NCBI RefSeq assembly: GCF_021922925.1
Contig: NZ_CP040786.1
Coordinates: 496,001 to 560,000 of the forward strand
DNA: 64,000 bases
DNA from: Clavibacter phaseoli
Lineage (GTDB): Bacteria > Actinomycetota > Actinomycetes > Actinomycetales > Microbacteriaceae
Reading direction: 5' to 3'
A program made the translations under genes and the position numbers. Shown one piece after another: positions 20,646-29,049 of the stretch (position 1 is the stretch's first letter; each line of letters starts with the position of its first letter). Below the pieces are notes generated by a model. It made no database searches. It had not been told where the DNA came from and saw only the letters and a program-made list of their open reading frames with translations.

Positions 20646-21010
20646 TCGGCTGGTTCACGGTCGCGCAGATCGCCGTCGCCGTCGTCGCGGGCGTGCTCTG
20701 CCTCGTCGTCGGCGCGATCGGGCGGAAGCCGAGCGACCTGACGGTGCTCCCGACCGCGCTCGTCGAGGTGCTGCTCGTGGTGCAGCTCGTGATCGCGATC
20801 GTCGCGCCCGCGGTCGGCAACCCGCCGTCGGGCAACCTCGTCGAGTACTACGCCTACCTGCTGAGCGGCCTCGTGATCCCGCCGCTCGCCGTCTTCTGGG
20901 CGCTGGTCGAGCGCACCAGGTGGAGCACGATCATCCTGGGGGCGTCGTGCCTCGCCATCGCGATCATGGTCTACCGGATGGACGTCATCTGGAACGTCCA
21001 GTCCGCGTGA
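20642..21010 (+). CDS. Small four-helix membrane protein
   Basis: A 122-residue integral membrane protein of unknown function. Four hydrophobic segments are visible at about residues 3-25, 37-58, 68-90 and 97-115. It starts with GTG overlapping the truB stop codon and stays in the truB-ribF block, as do similar conserved proteins in other actinobacteria. There are no recognisable catalytic motifs. It could be a membrane accessory protein, but nothing in the sequence shows its role. Confidence 0.8.
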   Translation: MIGWFTVAQIAVAVVAGVLCLVVGAIGRKPSDLTVLPTALVEVLLVVQLVIAIVAPAVGNPPSGNLVEYYAYLLSGLVIPPLAVFWALVERTRWSTIILGASCLAIAIMVYRMDVIWNVQSA

Positions 21011-21047
21011 CCGCCTCTCCCTCGGGTAGGGGATAATCGCAGGTGCC

Positions 21048-21509
21048 ATGACTGACTCCCGTACCTCGCGCATGACCGGTCTCGGACGGGTCCTGGTCTT
21101 CTTCTACGGGCTGCTGGCCCTCGCCGCGACGGGCCGCTCGGTCACGCAGATCCTCACGAAGTTCGACGAGGCGCCCGTCGCCTACGCGCTCTCCGCGCTC
21201 GCCGCCGTGGTCTACATCGTCGCGACCGTCGCGCTGGTCGCCCCGGCGCGCACCCCGGAGGCCGCGCGCCGCTGGTACCGGATCGCGTTCGCCACGATCG
21301 CGTTCGAGCTCGTGGGCGTCCTCGTCGTCGGCACGCTGAGCCTCGTCGACTCCCAGCTCTTCCCGCACGACAGCGTGTGGTCGGTCTACGGCTACGGCTA
21401 CGTGTTCATCCCGCTCGTGCTGCCCGTGCTCGGCCTGCTGTGGCTCCGCCGCGGCGGCCGCTCGCGCGTGAGCGCCGTCGACGAGCGCCCCGTGCGCGGG
21501 GACCGCTGA
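21048..21509 (+). CDS. Conserved four-helix membrane protein
   Basis: A 153-residue membrane protein with four hydrophobic segments (about 12-32, 46-68, 78-100 and 112-135) and a basic cytosolic C-terminus with RRGGRSR. Function is unknown. Its ATG follows GATAAT by 10 nt, so it has its own likely promoter and a very short leader, although it lies between truB and ribF. The ribF start codon follows after only 2 bp, so the two are probably co-transcribed. Confidence 0.82.
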   Translation: MTDSRTSRMTGLGRVLVFFYGLLALAATGRSVTQILTKFDEAPVAYALSALAAVVYIVATVALVAPARTPEAARRWYRIAFATIAFELVGVLVVGTLSLVDSQLFPHDSVWSVYGYGYVFIPLVLPVLGLLWLRRGGRSRVSAVDERPVRGDR

Positions 21510-21511
21510 CC

Positions 21512-22444
21512 GTGCTCGTCGTCCACGACCCGGCCGAGGTGCCGGGCGGCTTCGGGCCGAGCGCCGTCACCATCGGCAAGTTCGACGGCGTCCACGCGGG
21601 CCACCGCGCGGTGATCCGGCGCCTCCTCGGCATCGCGGCCGACGAGGGCCTCGCGTCCGCCGTGGTCACCTTCGACCGCCACCCCGCCGCGCTGCTCGCT
21701 CCGGCCGCGCGGCCGCAGAGCCTCGTGAGCAACCGGCAGAAGATCGAGCTGCTCGCCGAGCTCGGCGTCGACGCGACCCTCATGCTCCCGTTCGACGAGC
21801 GCCTCCAGCGGCTGAGCCCGGAGGAGTTCGTCCGCACGGTGCTGGTCGACGCCCTCCGCGCCCGCGTCGTGCTCGTGGGCGAGGACTTCCGCTTCGGCGC
21901 GCAGGGCGCGGGCGACGCCGCCACGCTCACGCGCCTCGGCGAGAGCCACGGCTTCCGCACGGTCGTCGTCGGCGACGTCATGCCCGACGGCAGCCGCAAG
22001 GTCTCGTCCACCTGGATCCGCGACCTCATGGACCGCGGCGACGTCGAGGCCGCCGCCGAGCTGCTCGGCCGCGCCCCCGCCGTCCGCGGCCTCGTCGTGC
22101 ACGGCGAGAAGCGCGGCCGCGAGCTCGGCTTCCCCACCGCGAACCTGTCGCCCGAGGCCGAGGGCCTCATCCCCGCCGACGGCGTCTACGCGGGCTGGCT
22201 CCGCGACGGCGACCGCACCTACCCGTCGGCCATCTCGGTCGGCACCAACCCGACGTTCGCGGGCGTCCGGCCGCGCGTCGTCGAGGCGTTCGTGCTCGAC
22301 GAGACGCTCGACCTCTACGACTACGAGGTGGAGGTCGTGTTCGTCTCCCGGATCCGCGGCATGGTCGCCTACGAGGGCCGCGAGCCGCTCATCGCGCAGA
22401 TGACCGACGACGTGGTCCGCACCCGGGCCGTGCTCGGCTCCTAG
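21512..22444 (+). CDS. ribF: Bifunctional riboflavin kinase / FAD synthetase
   Basis: A 310-residue RibF that phosphorylates riboflavin to FMN and adenylylates FMN to FAD. The N-terminal nucleotidyltransferase domain has IGKFDGVHAGH and FGAQGAGD; the C-terminal riboflavin kinase domain (from about 185) has GRELGFPTANL and DGVYAGW. GTG 21512 is chosen because it gives the standard N-terminus 2 bp after the upstream stop. Its TAG overlaps the TAG of the convergent gene on the other strand in a single CTAG. Confidence 0.95.
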   Translation: MLVVHDPAEVPGGFGPSAVTIGKFDGVHAGHRAVIRRLLGIAADEGLASAVVTFDRHPAALLAPAARPQSLVSNRQKIELLAELGVDATLMLPFDERLQRLSPEEFVRTVLVDALRARVVLVGEDFRFGAQGAGDAATLTRLGESHGFRTVVVGDVMPDGSRKVSSTWIRDLMDRGDVEAAAELLGRAPAVRGLVVHGEKRGRELGFPTANLSPEAEGLIPADGVYAGWLRDGDRTYPSAISVGTNPTFAGVRPRVVEAFVLDETLDLYDYEVEVVFVSRIRGMVAYEGREPLIAQMTDDVVRTRAVLGS

Positions 22445-23142
22445 GCGCCGGCAGCGGTCCCGTCCTCCGGCGATGCCGCCGCGTCGCCCTCGGGCCGGGG
22501 CGTGCGGCCGAAGAGGTACATGATCAGCGTCGACGCGGTCGCCTCGATCGCCGGGCCGTGACCCACGCTCCAGCCGGCGTCGGACGCGCGCAGCGTGCGT
22601 GCCCGCAGCACCCCGCGGACCTGCGCGGGCGCGATCGCGGCGCGCGCGACGGCGACGGCACCCGTCGACCGGTGGTCGAGCTCGAGGTCGGCCTTCAGCG
22701 CGTGCGCGATGTCGAACCCGTGCACGACGACCTCGAGCAGCTCCGGCAGGCGCTTGCGCCCCTTCCCGGCGCGCTTGTCGGCGGCGATGGCGCGGATCCG
22801 GGCGACCAGCTCCTCGGGGGAGCGGGCGGCCTCGTCGGCGCTGAGGTCGTCCATCACGTGCATGGGGTTGAGGTGCGGACGGCGTCGCAGGGATCCCACG
22901 GCCGTGCGCACCATGGCGGCGTTGCTCGCGCCGACCCGCCAGACGATGTGGCCGGCGACGTCGCGCACGGACCAGCCCTCGCACATGCTGGCCGCCTCCC
23001 AGCCGTCGGCGTCGAGGGACGCGAGGAGGTCGGCGGTGCGGTCGAGCACGTCGGCGATCTCCGCGCTCCAGACGCCGGTGACCTTCGCCTCGGGCTCGGA
23101 CGGGCGCTGGCTGAGGGGCAGGTGCCGGGAGATCTCGCTCAT
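22441..23142 (-). CDS. Maleylpyruvate isomerase-fold (DinB-like) protein
   Basis: A 233-residue protein of the actinobacterial family with a maleylpyruvate isomerase/DinB helical N-terminal domain. The signature MCEGWSVRDVAGHIVWR carries a metal-ligand-type His, and a second His lies in VVVHGFDIAHAL. Such proteins are thought to be metal- and mycothiol-dependent transferases or isomerases; the substrate is unknown. The start at 23142 is supported by a -10 at leaderless spacing (7 nt) and faces a transporter gene across a 34-bp gap. The stop shares CTAG with ribF. Confidence 0.8.
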   Translation of the reverse strand: MSEISRHLPLSQRPSEPEAKVTGVWSAEIADVLDRTADLLASLDADGWEAASMCEGWSVRDVAGHIVWRVGASNAAMVRTAVGSLRRRPHLNPMHVMDDLSADEAARSPEELVARIRAIAADKRAGKGRKRLPELLEVVVHGFDIAHALKADLELDHRSTGAVAVARAAIAPAQVRGVLRARTLRASDAGWSVGHGPAIEATASTLIMYLFGRTPRPEGDAAASPEDGTAAGA

Positions 23143-23149
23143 GGCCGAG

Positions 23150-23155
23150 AGCCTA
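23150..23155 (-). promoter_or_regulatory. -10 (TAGGCT) of the leaderless gene at 23142
   Basis: TAGGCT on the minus strand ends 7 nt before the ATG. It sits 12 bp from the TAGAAT of the divergent transporter gene. Confidence 0.55.
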
Positions 23156-23167
23156 TTCCGGCCGCCG

Positions 23168-23173
23168 TAGAAT
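23168..23173 (+). promoter_or_regulatory. -10 (TAGAAT) of the divergent transporter gene
   Basis: TAGAAT ends 3 nt before GTG 23177 and 6 nt before GTG 23180. The usual 6-nt spacing favours GTG 23180 as a leaderless start. Confidence 0.55.
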
Positions 23174-23176
23174 CTG

Positions 23177-24442
23177 GTGGTGACGACGACTCCCGCAGCT
23201 CCCCGTGCGGGCGCGCTCCTCGCCCTGGTCGGCATCGTGCTGGTCGCCCTCAACCTCCGCACGGCCGTCGCCGTGTTCTCGCCGATCGTCGACGAGATCG
23301 GCCGCGACGTGCCGCTCGACTCCGTCTCGATCGGCGTCCTCGGCGCGCTGCCGCCCGTCTGCTTCGCGCTGTTCGGCCTGCTCGCGCCCGCGATCTCGCG
23401 CCGCCTCGGCCTCGAGCTCACCGTGGTGGTGGGCCTCGTGGCCATGGTCGTCGGGCACCTGCTGCGCGCCGGATCCGACGCCGTGGTCGTCTTCGGCGTC
23501 GGCACGGTCCTCTCGCTCGCGGGCATGGGCCTCGGCAACGTGCTCCTCCCGCCGCTCGTGAAGAAGTACTTCCCCGGCCGGATCGGGCCGCTCACCTCGC
23601 TCACCACCGTCATGCTGTCGATCAGCACGGGCGTCCCCTCGCTCGTCGCCGCGCCCCTCGCCGACAGCGCGGGCTGGCGCGTCGCGATCGGCGCCTGGGC
23701 CGCCGTCGCGGTCGTCGCGCTCGTGCCGTGGGTCGCGCTGCTCGTCCAGCACCGCCGCGACACCCGCCGGGAGCGGGAGGCCGCCGCCGCGCTCGACCAG
23801 GTGGAGGAGGCGCCCGCCGCCGTCACCGGCCGCGTCTTCCGCTCGCCGGTGGCGTGGGCGCTCGTGGGGATCCAGGCCGCCTCGTCGTTCAACGCCTACG
23901 CGATGTTCGCCTGGCTGCCCGCGCTCCTGCAGGACACCGCGGGGCAGACGGCGGTGGAGTCGGGCGTGCTGCTCGCGGTCTTCGGCTTCATGGGGCTCCC
24001 GACGGCGATCATCATGCCGCTGCTCGCCGCCCGGATGCGCAACGTCGGCATCCTGATCCAGCTCGGCGTCCTCTTCTTCGTCGTCGGCTACGTCGGCCTG
24101 CTGGTCGCGCCCGCCGCGGCGCCGCTCGTCTGGGTCGCCGCAGCCGGGCTCGGGCCGCTGCTGTTCCCGCTCGTCTTCGTGCTCATCAACCTCCGCACCC
24201 GCACGCACGGGGGAGTGGTCGCGCTCAGCGGCTTCGTGCAGGGCATCGGCTACTCGATCGGCGCGATCGGCCCTCTGCTGTTCGGCGTGCTGCACGAGGC
24301 GACCGGCGGCTGGACCGCGCCGCTGCTCATGCTGTTCGCCATGGTCGCGGTGGCGTCCGCGTCGGGCTTCTACCTCGCGAAGCCGCGCATGCTCGAGGAC
24401 ACCTGGGACCGCGCGCCCCGCGAGGCCGTGCGCGAGCGCTGA
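23177..24442 (+). CDS. MFS transporter of the CynX/NimT type
   Basis: A 421-residue major facilitator protein with about twelve hydrophobic helices. The start NLRTAVAVFSPIVDEIG, an early loop LAPAISRRLGLE and the helix GMGLGNVLLPPLVKKYFPGR match the CynX/NimT group, known for export or uptake of cyanate, nitroimidazoles and other small anions. The substrate cannot be read from the sequence. Two GTG codons (23177, 23180) are possible; the -10 spacing favours 23180. It is divergent from the maleylpyruvate-isomerase-fold gene. Confidence 0.85.
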   Translation: MVTTTPAAPRAGALLALVGIVLVALNLRTAVAVFSPIVDEIGRDVPLDSVSIGVLGALPPVCFALFGLLAPAISRRLGLELTVVVGLVAMVVGHLLRAGSDAVVVFGVGTVLSLAGMGLGNVLLPPLVKKYFPGRIGPLTSLTTVMLSISTGVPSLVAAPLADSAGWRVAIGAWAAVAVVALVPWVALLVQHRRDTRREREAAAALDQVEEAPAAVTGRVFRSPVAWALVGIQAASSFNAYAMFAWLPALLQDTAGQTAVESGVLLAVFGFMGLPTAIIMPLLAARMRNVGILIQLGVLFFVVGYVGLLVAPAAAPLVWVAAAGLGPLLFPLVFVLINLRTRTHGGVVALSGFVQGIGYSIGAIGPLLFGVLHEATGGWTAPLLMLFAMVAVASASGFYLAKPRMLEDTWDRAPREAVRER

Positions 24443-24460
24443 CCGGCTCGGGCCGCCGGC

Positions 24461-25399
24461 TCAGGAGCTGGGGACCATCTCCCGGCGGTGCACGAGCGCG
24501 CCGGCGCCGATGATCGGGCCGTCGGAGGAGAGGCCGGACGGGACGACGCGCGTCTTGGTGACGAAGCCGAACTGCTCGCGGAGGGCGATGGGCTCGCGGA
24601 TCATGTCGAACAGGTCGGGTGTGACGCGGCTGAAGCCGCCGCCGATCGCGACGACGTCGAGGTCCACCAGCGAGCTGGCCGACGCGATGGCGCGGCCGAT
24701 CGCGAGGCCCGCCCTCCGCACGGCCGCGACCGCGATCTCGTCGCCCGCCCGGTAGCCGGCCGCCAGGTCCTCGCCCGTGGATCCCGTCCAGCCCTGGGCG
24801 CGCGCCCACGCGACGCTCTTCGGTCCCGACGCGATGGCCTCGACGCAGCCCCGGCCGCCGCAGGTGCACGGGTCGTCGAATCCGGTGACCTCGACGTGGC
24901 CGATGTGGCCGGCGTTGCCCGTCGAGCCCGCGGCGGTGCGGCCGCCGAGCACGAGGCCGCCGCCGATCCCCGTGGAGACGATCATGCCCATCACGTGGTC
25001 GTGGCCGCGGCCGGCGCCGACCCAGTGCTCGGCGAGCGTGATCGCGAGGCCGTCCATCTGCAGGGTGGTGGGCACGTCGGGCGTGAGCTCGGCGAGGCGG
25101 TCGCGCAGCGGGTAGTCGCGCCAGGCGGGGACGTTGAGCGGCGAGACGAGGCCGTGCGGCACGTCGACGGGACCCGCCGCCGCGAGCCCGGTGCCGACGA
25201 GCTCGGCGTCGTCGGGCAGGGTGGCGAGGGCCCGGCGGGCGACCCCGAGGACGGCGTCGAGCAGCTCGTCGGCGGAGCGCTCGGGACCCGTGGGGCCGCG
25301 GAAGCGGCTGCCCTCGAGCACGCGGCCCGCGTCGTCCACGAGCGCGGACTCGACCTTGGTGCCGCCGAAGTCGACGGCGAGCGCGAGCGTGCGAGGCAT
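24461..25399 (-). CDS. ROK-family sugar kinase (probable glucokinase)
   Basis: A 312-residue ROK protein with an N-terminal phosphate-binding motif VDFGGTKVESAL and no helix-turn-helix, so it is a kinase rather than a repressor. The ROK zinc motif is CTCGGRGCVEA, preceded by GHIGHVEV, where the family has a catalytic Asp at EMDG/TNAGHIGH. It would phosphorylate glucose or a related sugar with ATP or polyphosphate. The start at 25399 fits the family N-terminus and has AGGA upstream. It converges on the CynX-type transporter with an 18-bp gap. Confidence 0.88.
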   Translation of the reverse strand: MPRTLALAVDFGGTKVESALVDDAGRVLEGSRFRGPTGPERSADELLDAVLGVARRALATLPDDAELVGTGLAAAGPVDVPHGLVSPLNVPAWRDYPLRDRLAELTPDVPTTLQMDGLAITLAEHWVGAGRGHDHVMGMIVSTGIGGGLVLGGRTAAGSTGNAGHIGHVEVTGFDDPCTCGGRGCVEAIASGPKSVAWARAQGWTGSTGEDLAAGYRAGDEIAVAAVRRAGLAIGRAIASASSLVDLDVVAIGGGFSRVTPDLFDMIREPIALREQFGFVTKTRVVPSGLSSDGPIIGAGALVHRREMVPSS

Positions 25400-25443
25400 C
25401 TTCGTCCTGTCCCGGTCCCGGATCCGCCCGTCGACCGGCGTCC

Positions 25444-25449
25444 AGGATA
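25444..25449 (-). promoter_or_regulatory. Candidate -10 (TATCCT) of the ROK kinase gene
   Basis: TATCCT on the minus strand lies 44 nt before the kinase ATG, predicting a leader of about 38 nt with an AGGA ribosome site. Confidence 0.4.
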
Positions 25450-25561
25450 CGGGCGGCCGCGCTGCCGCTCGCGAGACGCGCGGCCCGCCGTCCGCGTGAC
25501 GCCGCGCGCACCATGCCCTGACACCTGTGTGGAATTCGCGGACCGGATCCGCGGCCCCGCC

Positions 25562-25567
25562 TAGGCT
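25562..25567 (+). promoter_or_regulatory. -10 (TAGGCT) of the leaderless SRPBCC gene
   Basis: TAGGCT ends exactly 6 nt before GTG 25574, with no ribosome site between. Confidence 0.6.
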
Positions 25568-25573
25568 CGGCAC

Positions 25574-26335
25574 GTGGATCCCGATCACACCCCCGGACAG
25601 GCCCCGCGCGAGGCGTCCGACCCGCGCGCCGAGAGCGCGACCCCTGCCCGCCGCGGCGGCGCCCCCGCCCTCGAGCACACCGACGCCGCCGAGGCGCGCC
25701 TCGCCTCGCGCGAGCTCGACGAGGGCATGCCCGCCTCCGCCGGCCTCGACGACGACCGCGCGGAGGACCGCGCGCGCTTCCCCGCCCTGCCCGGTTCCGT
25801 CCTCTCCGAGGCCCGCGAGTCCACCGTCTTCCTCCCGTACGAGTTCGTCTTCCGCCGGCTCATCGACCTGCCCGCGCTCATCGTGTGGGACGCGGTCTCC
25901 GACCCCGACATGGTCTCCGGCTGGCTGGCCGAGGCGTCCATCGAGCAGGAGGACGGCGGCGACTTCTGGTTCGAGTGGATGACGGTGCCCGACCGCAGCC
26001 TCGCCTCCGCGTCCGGCGGCACGGTCACGCGCTTCGAGGAGGGGCGGGCGATCGACTACACGTTCGTGCACGAGAGCGAGGTCACGGCGCGCTTCCTCCT
26101 GCGCCTCCAGGAGGTGCCCGGCGGCCCGCGCGACCGGCAGACGGAGCTCGGGGTCACCGTCTCCGGCTTCATGCCGGCGGGCATCGCGAACGTCATCAAG
26201 GCCAGCTGGCGCCTGCACCTCGACCTGCTCGAGGACCTCGTCCACGGCCGCCCGGTCGACTGGTCGACGTGCGAGGCCGAGCACGGCGCGACCTGGCGCC
26301 GGTACCTCGCCGAGCTCGAGTCCGCCGAGGGCTGA
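25574..26335 (+). CDS. SRPBCC (AHSA1-like) domain protein
   Basis: A 253-residue protein. Residues 1-75 are charged, Ala/Pro-rich and probably disordered. Residues about 80-240 look like an AHSA1/START-type ligand-binding fold: an early strand FEFVFRR-like segment, then VWDAVSDPDMVSGWLAEA, GGTVTRFEEGRAIDYTF and a last long helix with IANVIKASWRLHLDLLEDL. Such folds bind hydrophobic ligands or, in eukaryotes, activate Hsp90; here the ligand is unknown. The gene is predicted leaderless from GTG 25574 and is divergent from the ROK kinase. Confidence 0.75.
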   Translation: MDPDHTPGQAPREASDPRAESATPARRGGAPALEHTDAAEARLASRELDEGMPASAGLDDDRAEDRARFPALPGSVLSEARESTVFLPYEFVFRRLIDLPALIVWDAVSDPDMVSGWLAEASIEQEDGGDFWFEWMTVPDRSLASASGGTVTRFEEGRAIDYTFVHESEVTARFLLRLQEVPGGPRDRQTELGVTVSGFMPAGIANVIKASWRLHLDLLEDLVHGRPVDWSTCEAEHGATWRRYLAELESAEG

Positions 26336-26396
26336 TCCGCGGGCGGCGTCCACCACGCGTCCCGGCTCCTGGGAGCCGCTTGCCAGGCTGATTGCC

Positions 26397-26402
26397 TAGC
26401 GT
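26397..26402 (+). promoter_or_regulatory. -10 (TAGCGT) of the leaderless SDR gene
   Basis: TAGCGT ends 6 nt before ATG 26409. A 7-bp hairpin at 26363-26378 just upstream may end the preceding gene. Confidence 0.55.
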
Positions 26403-26408
26403 GAGGGA

Positions 26409-27935
26409 ATGACATCGCCGAGCGCCGCCTCCCGTCTCGCCCTCGTGACCGGAGCGACGGGCTACATCGGCGGTCGGCTCGTGCCGCGCCTCCTCGAGGC
26501 CGGCTTCCGGGTGCGCGTCCTCGTGCGGGATCCGCGCCGCCTCACCGACGTCCCGTGGCGCGAGGACGTGGAGGTGGTGCAGGGCGACCTCGCCGACGCG
26601 GCCACCCTCGTGCCCGCGGTCGACGGCGTGGACGTCCTGTACTACCTCGTGCACGGCATGGGGTCCAAGGGCGACTTCGCGACGTCGGAGCGCGCCTCCG
26701 CGGAGCACGTCGCCCGCGCCGCGAAGGCCGCGGGCGTCGGGCGCATCGTCTACCTCGGCGGCCTGCACCCCGACACCCCGCAGCTCTCGAAGCACCTCGC
26801 GAGCCGCAAGGCCGTCGGCGACGTGCTCCTCGCGAGCGGCGTGCCGACCATCGCGCTGCAGGCGGGCGTGGTCATCGGATCCGGCTCCACGTCGTTCGAG
26901 ATGATCCGCCACCTCACCGAGGTGCTGCCCTTCATGCCCGCGCCCGGCTGGGTGCGCAACTTCATCCAGCCCATCGCGATCCGCGACGTCCTCTACTACC
27001 TCGTCGCCGCGGCCGACCTGCCGGACGACCTCAACCGCACCTTCGACATCGGCGGGCCGGACGTGCTCCGCTACGGCCAGATGATGAACGGCTACGCGGT
27101 CGAGGCCGGCCTCCCGCAGCGGCCCATCGCCTCCATCCCGGTCTTCGCGCCGCGCCTCGCCGCGCACTGGGTCAACGTCGTCACGCCGATCCCGCGCACG
27201 CTCGCCGTGCCGATCATCGAGTCGCTCCAGTACGACTGCGTGATGGGCGAGCACGACATCTCCACCTACATCCCCGACCCCGATGGCGGCCTCACCGGCT
27301 ATCGCCGCTCCGTGCGCCTCGCGCTCGGCAAGATGCGCGACGGCGTCGTGGAGACCAGCTGGAAGGACTCCGCCGTCGTCGGCGCGCCCAGCGACCTCCT
27401 GCCGAGCGATCCCGACTGGTCGGGCCACACCGTCTACCTCGACCTCAAGGAGCGCTCGACCGACGCGGCGCCCGAGGACCTCTGGGCCGTGATCGAGTCG
27501 ATCGGCGGCGACAACGGCTGGTACTCGCTGCCCGTCGCCTGGGCGGCGCGCGGGTACATGGACAAGCTCGTCGGCGGCGTGGGCCTCCGGCGCGGCCGTC
27601 GCAGCGCGACGACCCTGCAGACCGGCGACGCGCTCGACTTCTGGCGCGTCGAGCACATCGAGCGCGGATCCTCCTTGCGGCTGCGCGCCGAGATGAAGGT
27701 GCCGGGCGAGGCCTGGCTCGAGCTCAGCTCCACGCCTCGCGAGGGCGGCGGCAGCGACTACCGGCAGCGCGCGATCTTCTTCCCCTCCGGCCTCGCCGGC
27801 CGGCTGTACTGGTTCTCGATCCTGCCCTTCCACGGCGTGATCTTCACGTCGATGGCCACGCGCATCACCGCGAAGGCGCTCGCCGCGACGAAGCGCCGCG
27901 AGGCCGGGCGTCCCCTCGAGGGGGCCGCACGGTGA
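26409..27935 (+). CDS. NAD(P)-binding SDR protein with DUF2867 domain
   Basis: A 508-residue two-domain protein. Residues about 8-300 form an atypical/extended SDR with GATGYIGGRLVPRLLEAG, a YYLVHGMGSKGDF block and GLHPDTPQLSKHLASR in place of the usual Tyr-x3-Lys. Residues about 345-495 match DUF2867, a SRPBCC-like fold, with LWAVIESIGGDNGWY and DALDFWRVEHIERGS. The combination is widespread in actinobacteria and is annotated as nucleoside-diphosphate-sugar epimerase or ubiquinone-binding reductase, but its substrate is unknown. It is predicted leaderless and is translationally coupled to the small membrane protein behind it. Confidence 0.85.
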   Translation: MTSPSAASRLALVTGATGYIGGRLVPRLLEAGFRVRVLVRDPRRLTDVPWREDVEVVQGDLADAATLVPAVDGVDVLYYLVHGMGSKGDFATSERASAEHVARAAKAAGVGRIVYLGGLHPDTPQLSKHLASRKAVGDVLLASGVPTIALQAGVVIGSGSTSFEMIRHLTEVLPFMPAPGWVRNFIQPIAIRDVLYYLVAAADLPDDLNRTFDIGGPDVLRYGQMMNGYAVEAGLPQRPIASIPVFAPRLAAHWVNVVTPIPRTLAVPIIESLQYDCVMGEHDISTYIPDPDGGLTGYRRSVRLALGKMRDGVVETSWKDSAVVGAPSDLLPSDPDWSGHTVYLDLKERSTDAAPEDLWAVIESIGGDNGWYSLPVAWAARGYMDKLVGGVGLRRGRRSATTLQTGDALDFWRVEHIERGSSLRLRAEMKVPGEAWLELSSTPREGGGSDYRQRAIFFPSGLAGRLYWFSILPFHGVIFTSMATRITAKALAATKRREAGRPLEGAAR

Positions 27936-28381
27936 GCCGCGGGATCAGGGCCCCGCGCGTCGGCCTGATCCTCCTGACCCTCGTGGGGATCGCGCTCGCG
28001 TCGGCCGGTCTCGCGACCGCCGTCACGATGAGCGTGTCCGCGCCCGTGCAGGCGCGCGCCGACCTCGCGATCATCGCGGGCGACCCGCCCGCCGCCTCGA
28101 AGGCGCCCGCGGCCACGAGCACGCCCGACCCCGCGGCGTCCGAGGCGTGGAAGCCGGTGCCGGTGGACGCGGCCGGGGACCGTCGAATCACCGACCTCAC
28201 CGACGGCGCCGCCTCGCGCGTCACCATCGACGTCCTCGGCATCCCCCTGAACCCCGGGCAGGCGGGCGCGCTCGTCGCAGTGATCCTGTCCCTCCCGCTC
28301 CTCGTCGCGGTCGCCGTCCTCGTGCTCTCGCCGCGCCGGCGCCGCTGGTGGCGCCGGGTGGCGCGTCGACAGCACGGCTGA
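27932..28381 (+). CDS. Two-helix membrane protein
   Basis: A 149-residue protein starting at GTG overlapping the SDR stop codon (GTGA). It has a hydrophobic segment at about 11-35, an outside region of about 75 residues rich in Ala/Pro/Thr, and a second hydrophobic segment at about 113-133, followed by a strongly basic tail with RRRRWWRR. No known domain is recognised. Coupling to the SDR-DUF2867 gene suggests a shared membrane-associated job, which is inference. Confidence 0.7.
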   Translation: MSRGIRAPRVGLILLTLVGIALASAGLATAVTMSVSAPVQARADLAIIAGDPPAASKAPAATSTPDPAASEAWKPVPVDAAGDRRITDLTDGAASRVTIDVLGIPLNPGQAGALVAVILSLPLLVAVAVLVLSPRRRRWWRRVARRQHG

Positions 28382-28449
28382 GGCCGGGCGTCGACCCGGT
28401 GACTTCCGCGGGCGCGGGGACCATGATGGGCACGACGAGAGGCGGATCC

Positions 28450-29049
28450 ATGGCACCGCGCGAACGCACGACCGTCCTGCTGGGCGACAGCCTCACGGGG
28501 GACGGCGGCTGGGGCGGCATCGTCCCCGGTCCCGACGGAGACGGCGGGGAGCCGCGGATCGTGGACCTCGGCCGGGCCGGCCAGACCACCGACGACGTGC
28601 TCGCGCTCCTGCCGGAGGCGGTGGCCGCCGAGCCGTCGACGGTCGTGGTCTCCTGCGGCACGCACGACCTGGGAGCCGCGCGCCGCGGTCCCGAGGAGAC
28701 CGTGCGGGGGCTGGAGACGATCCTCGCGCACCTCCGGCGCGACCTGCCGACGGCCCGGCTCGTGGTGCTGTCGGTGCCGCCGCGCGGGCGCGAGCACGCC
28801 GAGCGGATCCGCGTCGTCAACGTGCACATCCGCCAGTACGCGCCGGCGGTCCGGGCCGAGCACGTCGACCTGTGGCCCGCCCTCGGCTTCGGCGACGGCG
28901 AGCTCGATCCCACGCTCACGGACGACCGGCTGCACCTCACCGACGACGGGGCGGCCGCCGTGCGCGCGGTGCTCGCGCCCGTTCTCGCGGCGCACGACGG
29001 CGCCGACGACGCGGCCGACGCTGACGCCGGGGATCCGGCCGGCTCCTAG
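28450..29049 (+). CDS. SGNH/GDSL-family hydrolase
   Basis: A 199-residue esterase-like protein. Block I is LLGDSLTGDG with the nucleophile Ser near residue 14, block III is CGTHDLG (Asp in place of the usual Asn), and block V is DRLHLTDDG with the catalytic Asp-x2-His. There is no signal peptide, so it acts in the cytosol. ATG 28450 is chosen because GAGAGG lies about 6 nt upstream; ATG 28423 and 28426 are alternatives. Its stop overlaps the TetR stop on the other strand in one CTAG. Confidence 0.8.
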   Translation: MAPRERTTVLLGDSLTGDGGWGGIVPGPDGDGGEPRIVDLGRAGQTTDDVLALLPEAVAAEPSTVVVSCGTHDLGAARRGPEETVRGLETILAHLRRDLPTARLVVLSVPPRGREHAERIRVVNVHIRQYAPAVRAEHVDLWPALGFGDGELDPTLTDDRLHLTDDGAAAVRAVLAPVLAAHDGADDAADADAGDPAGS

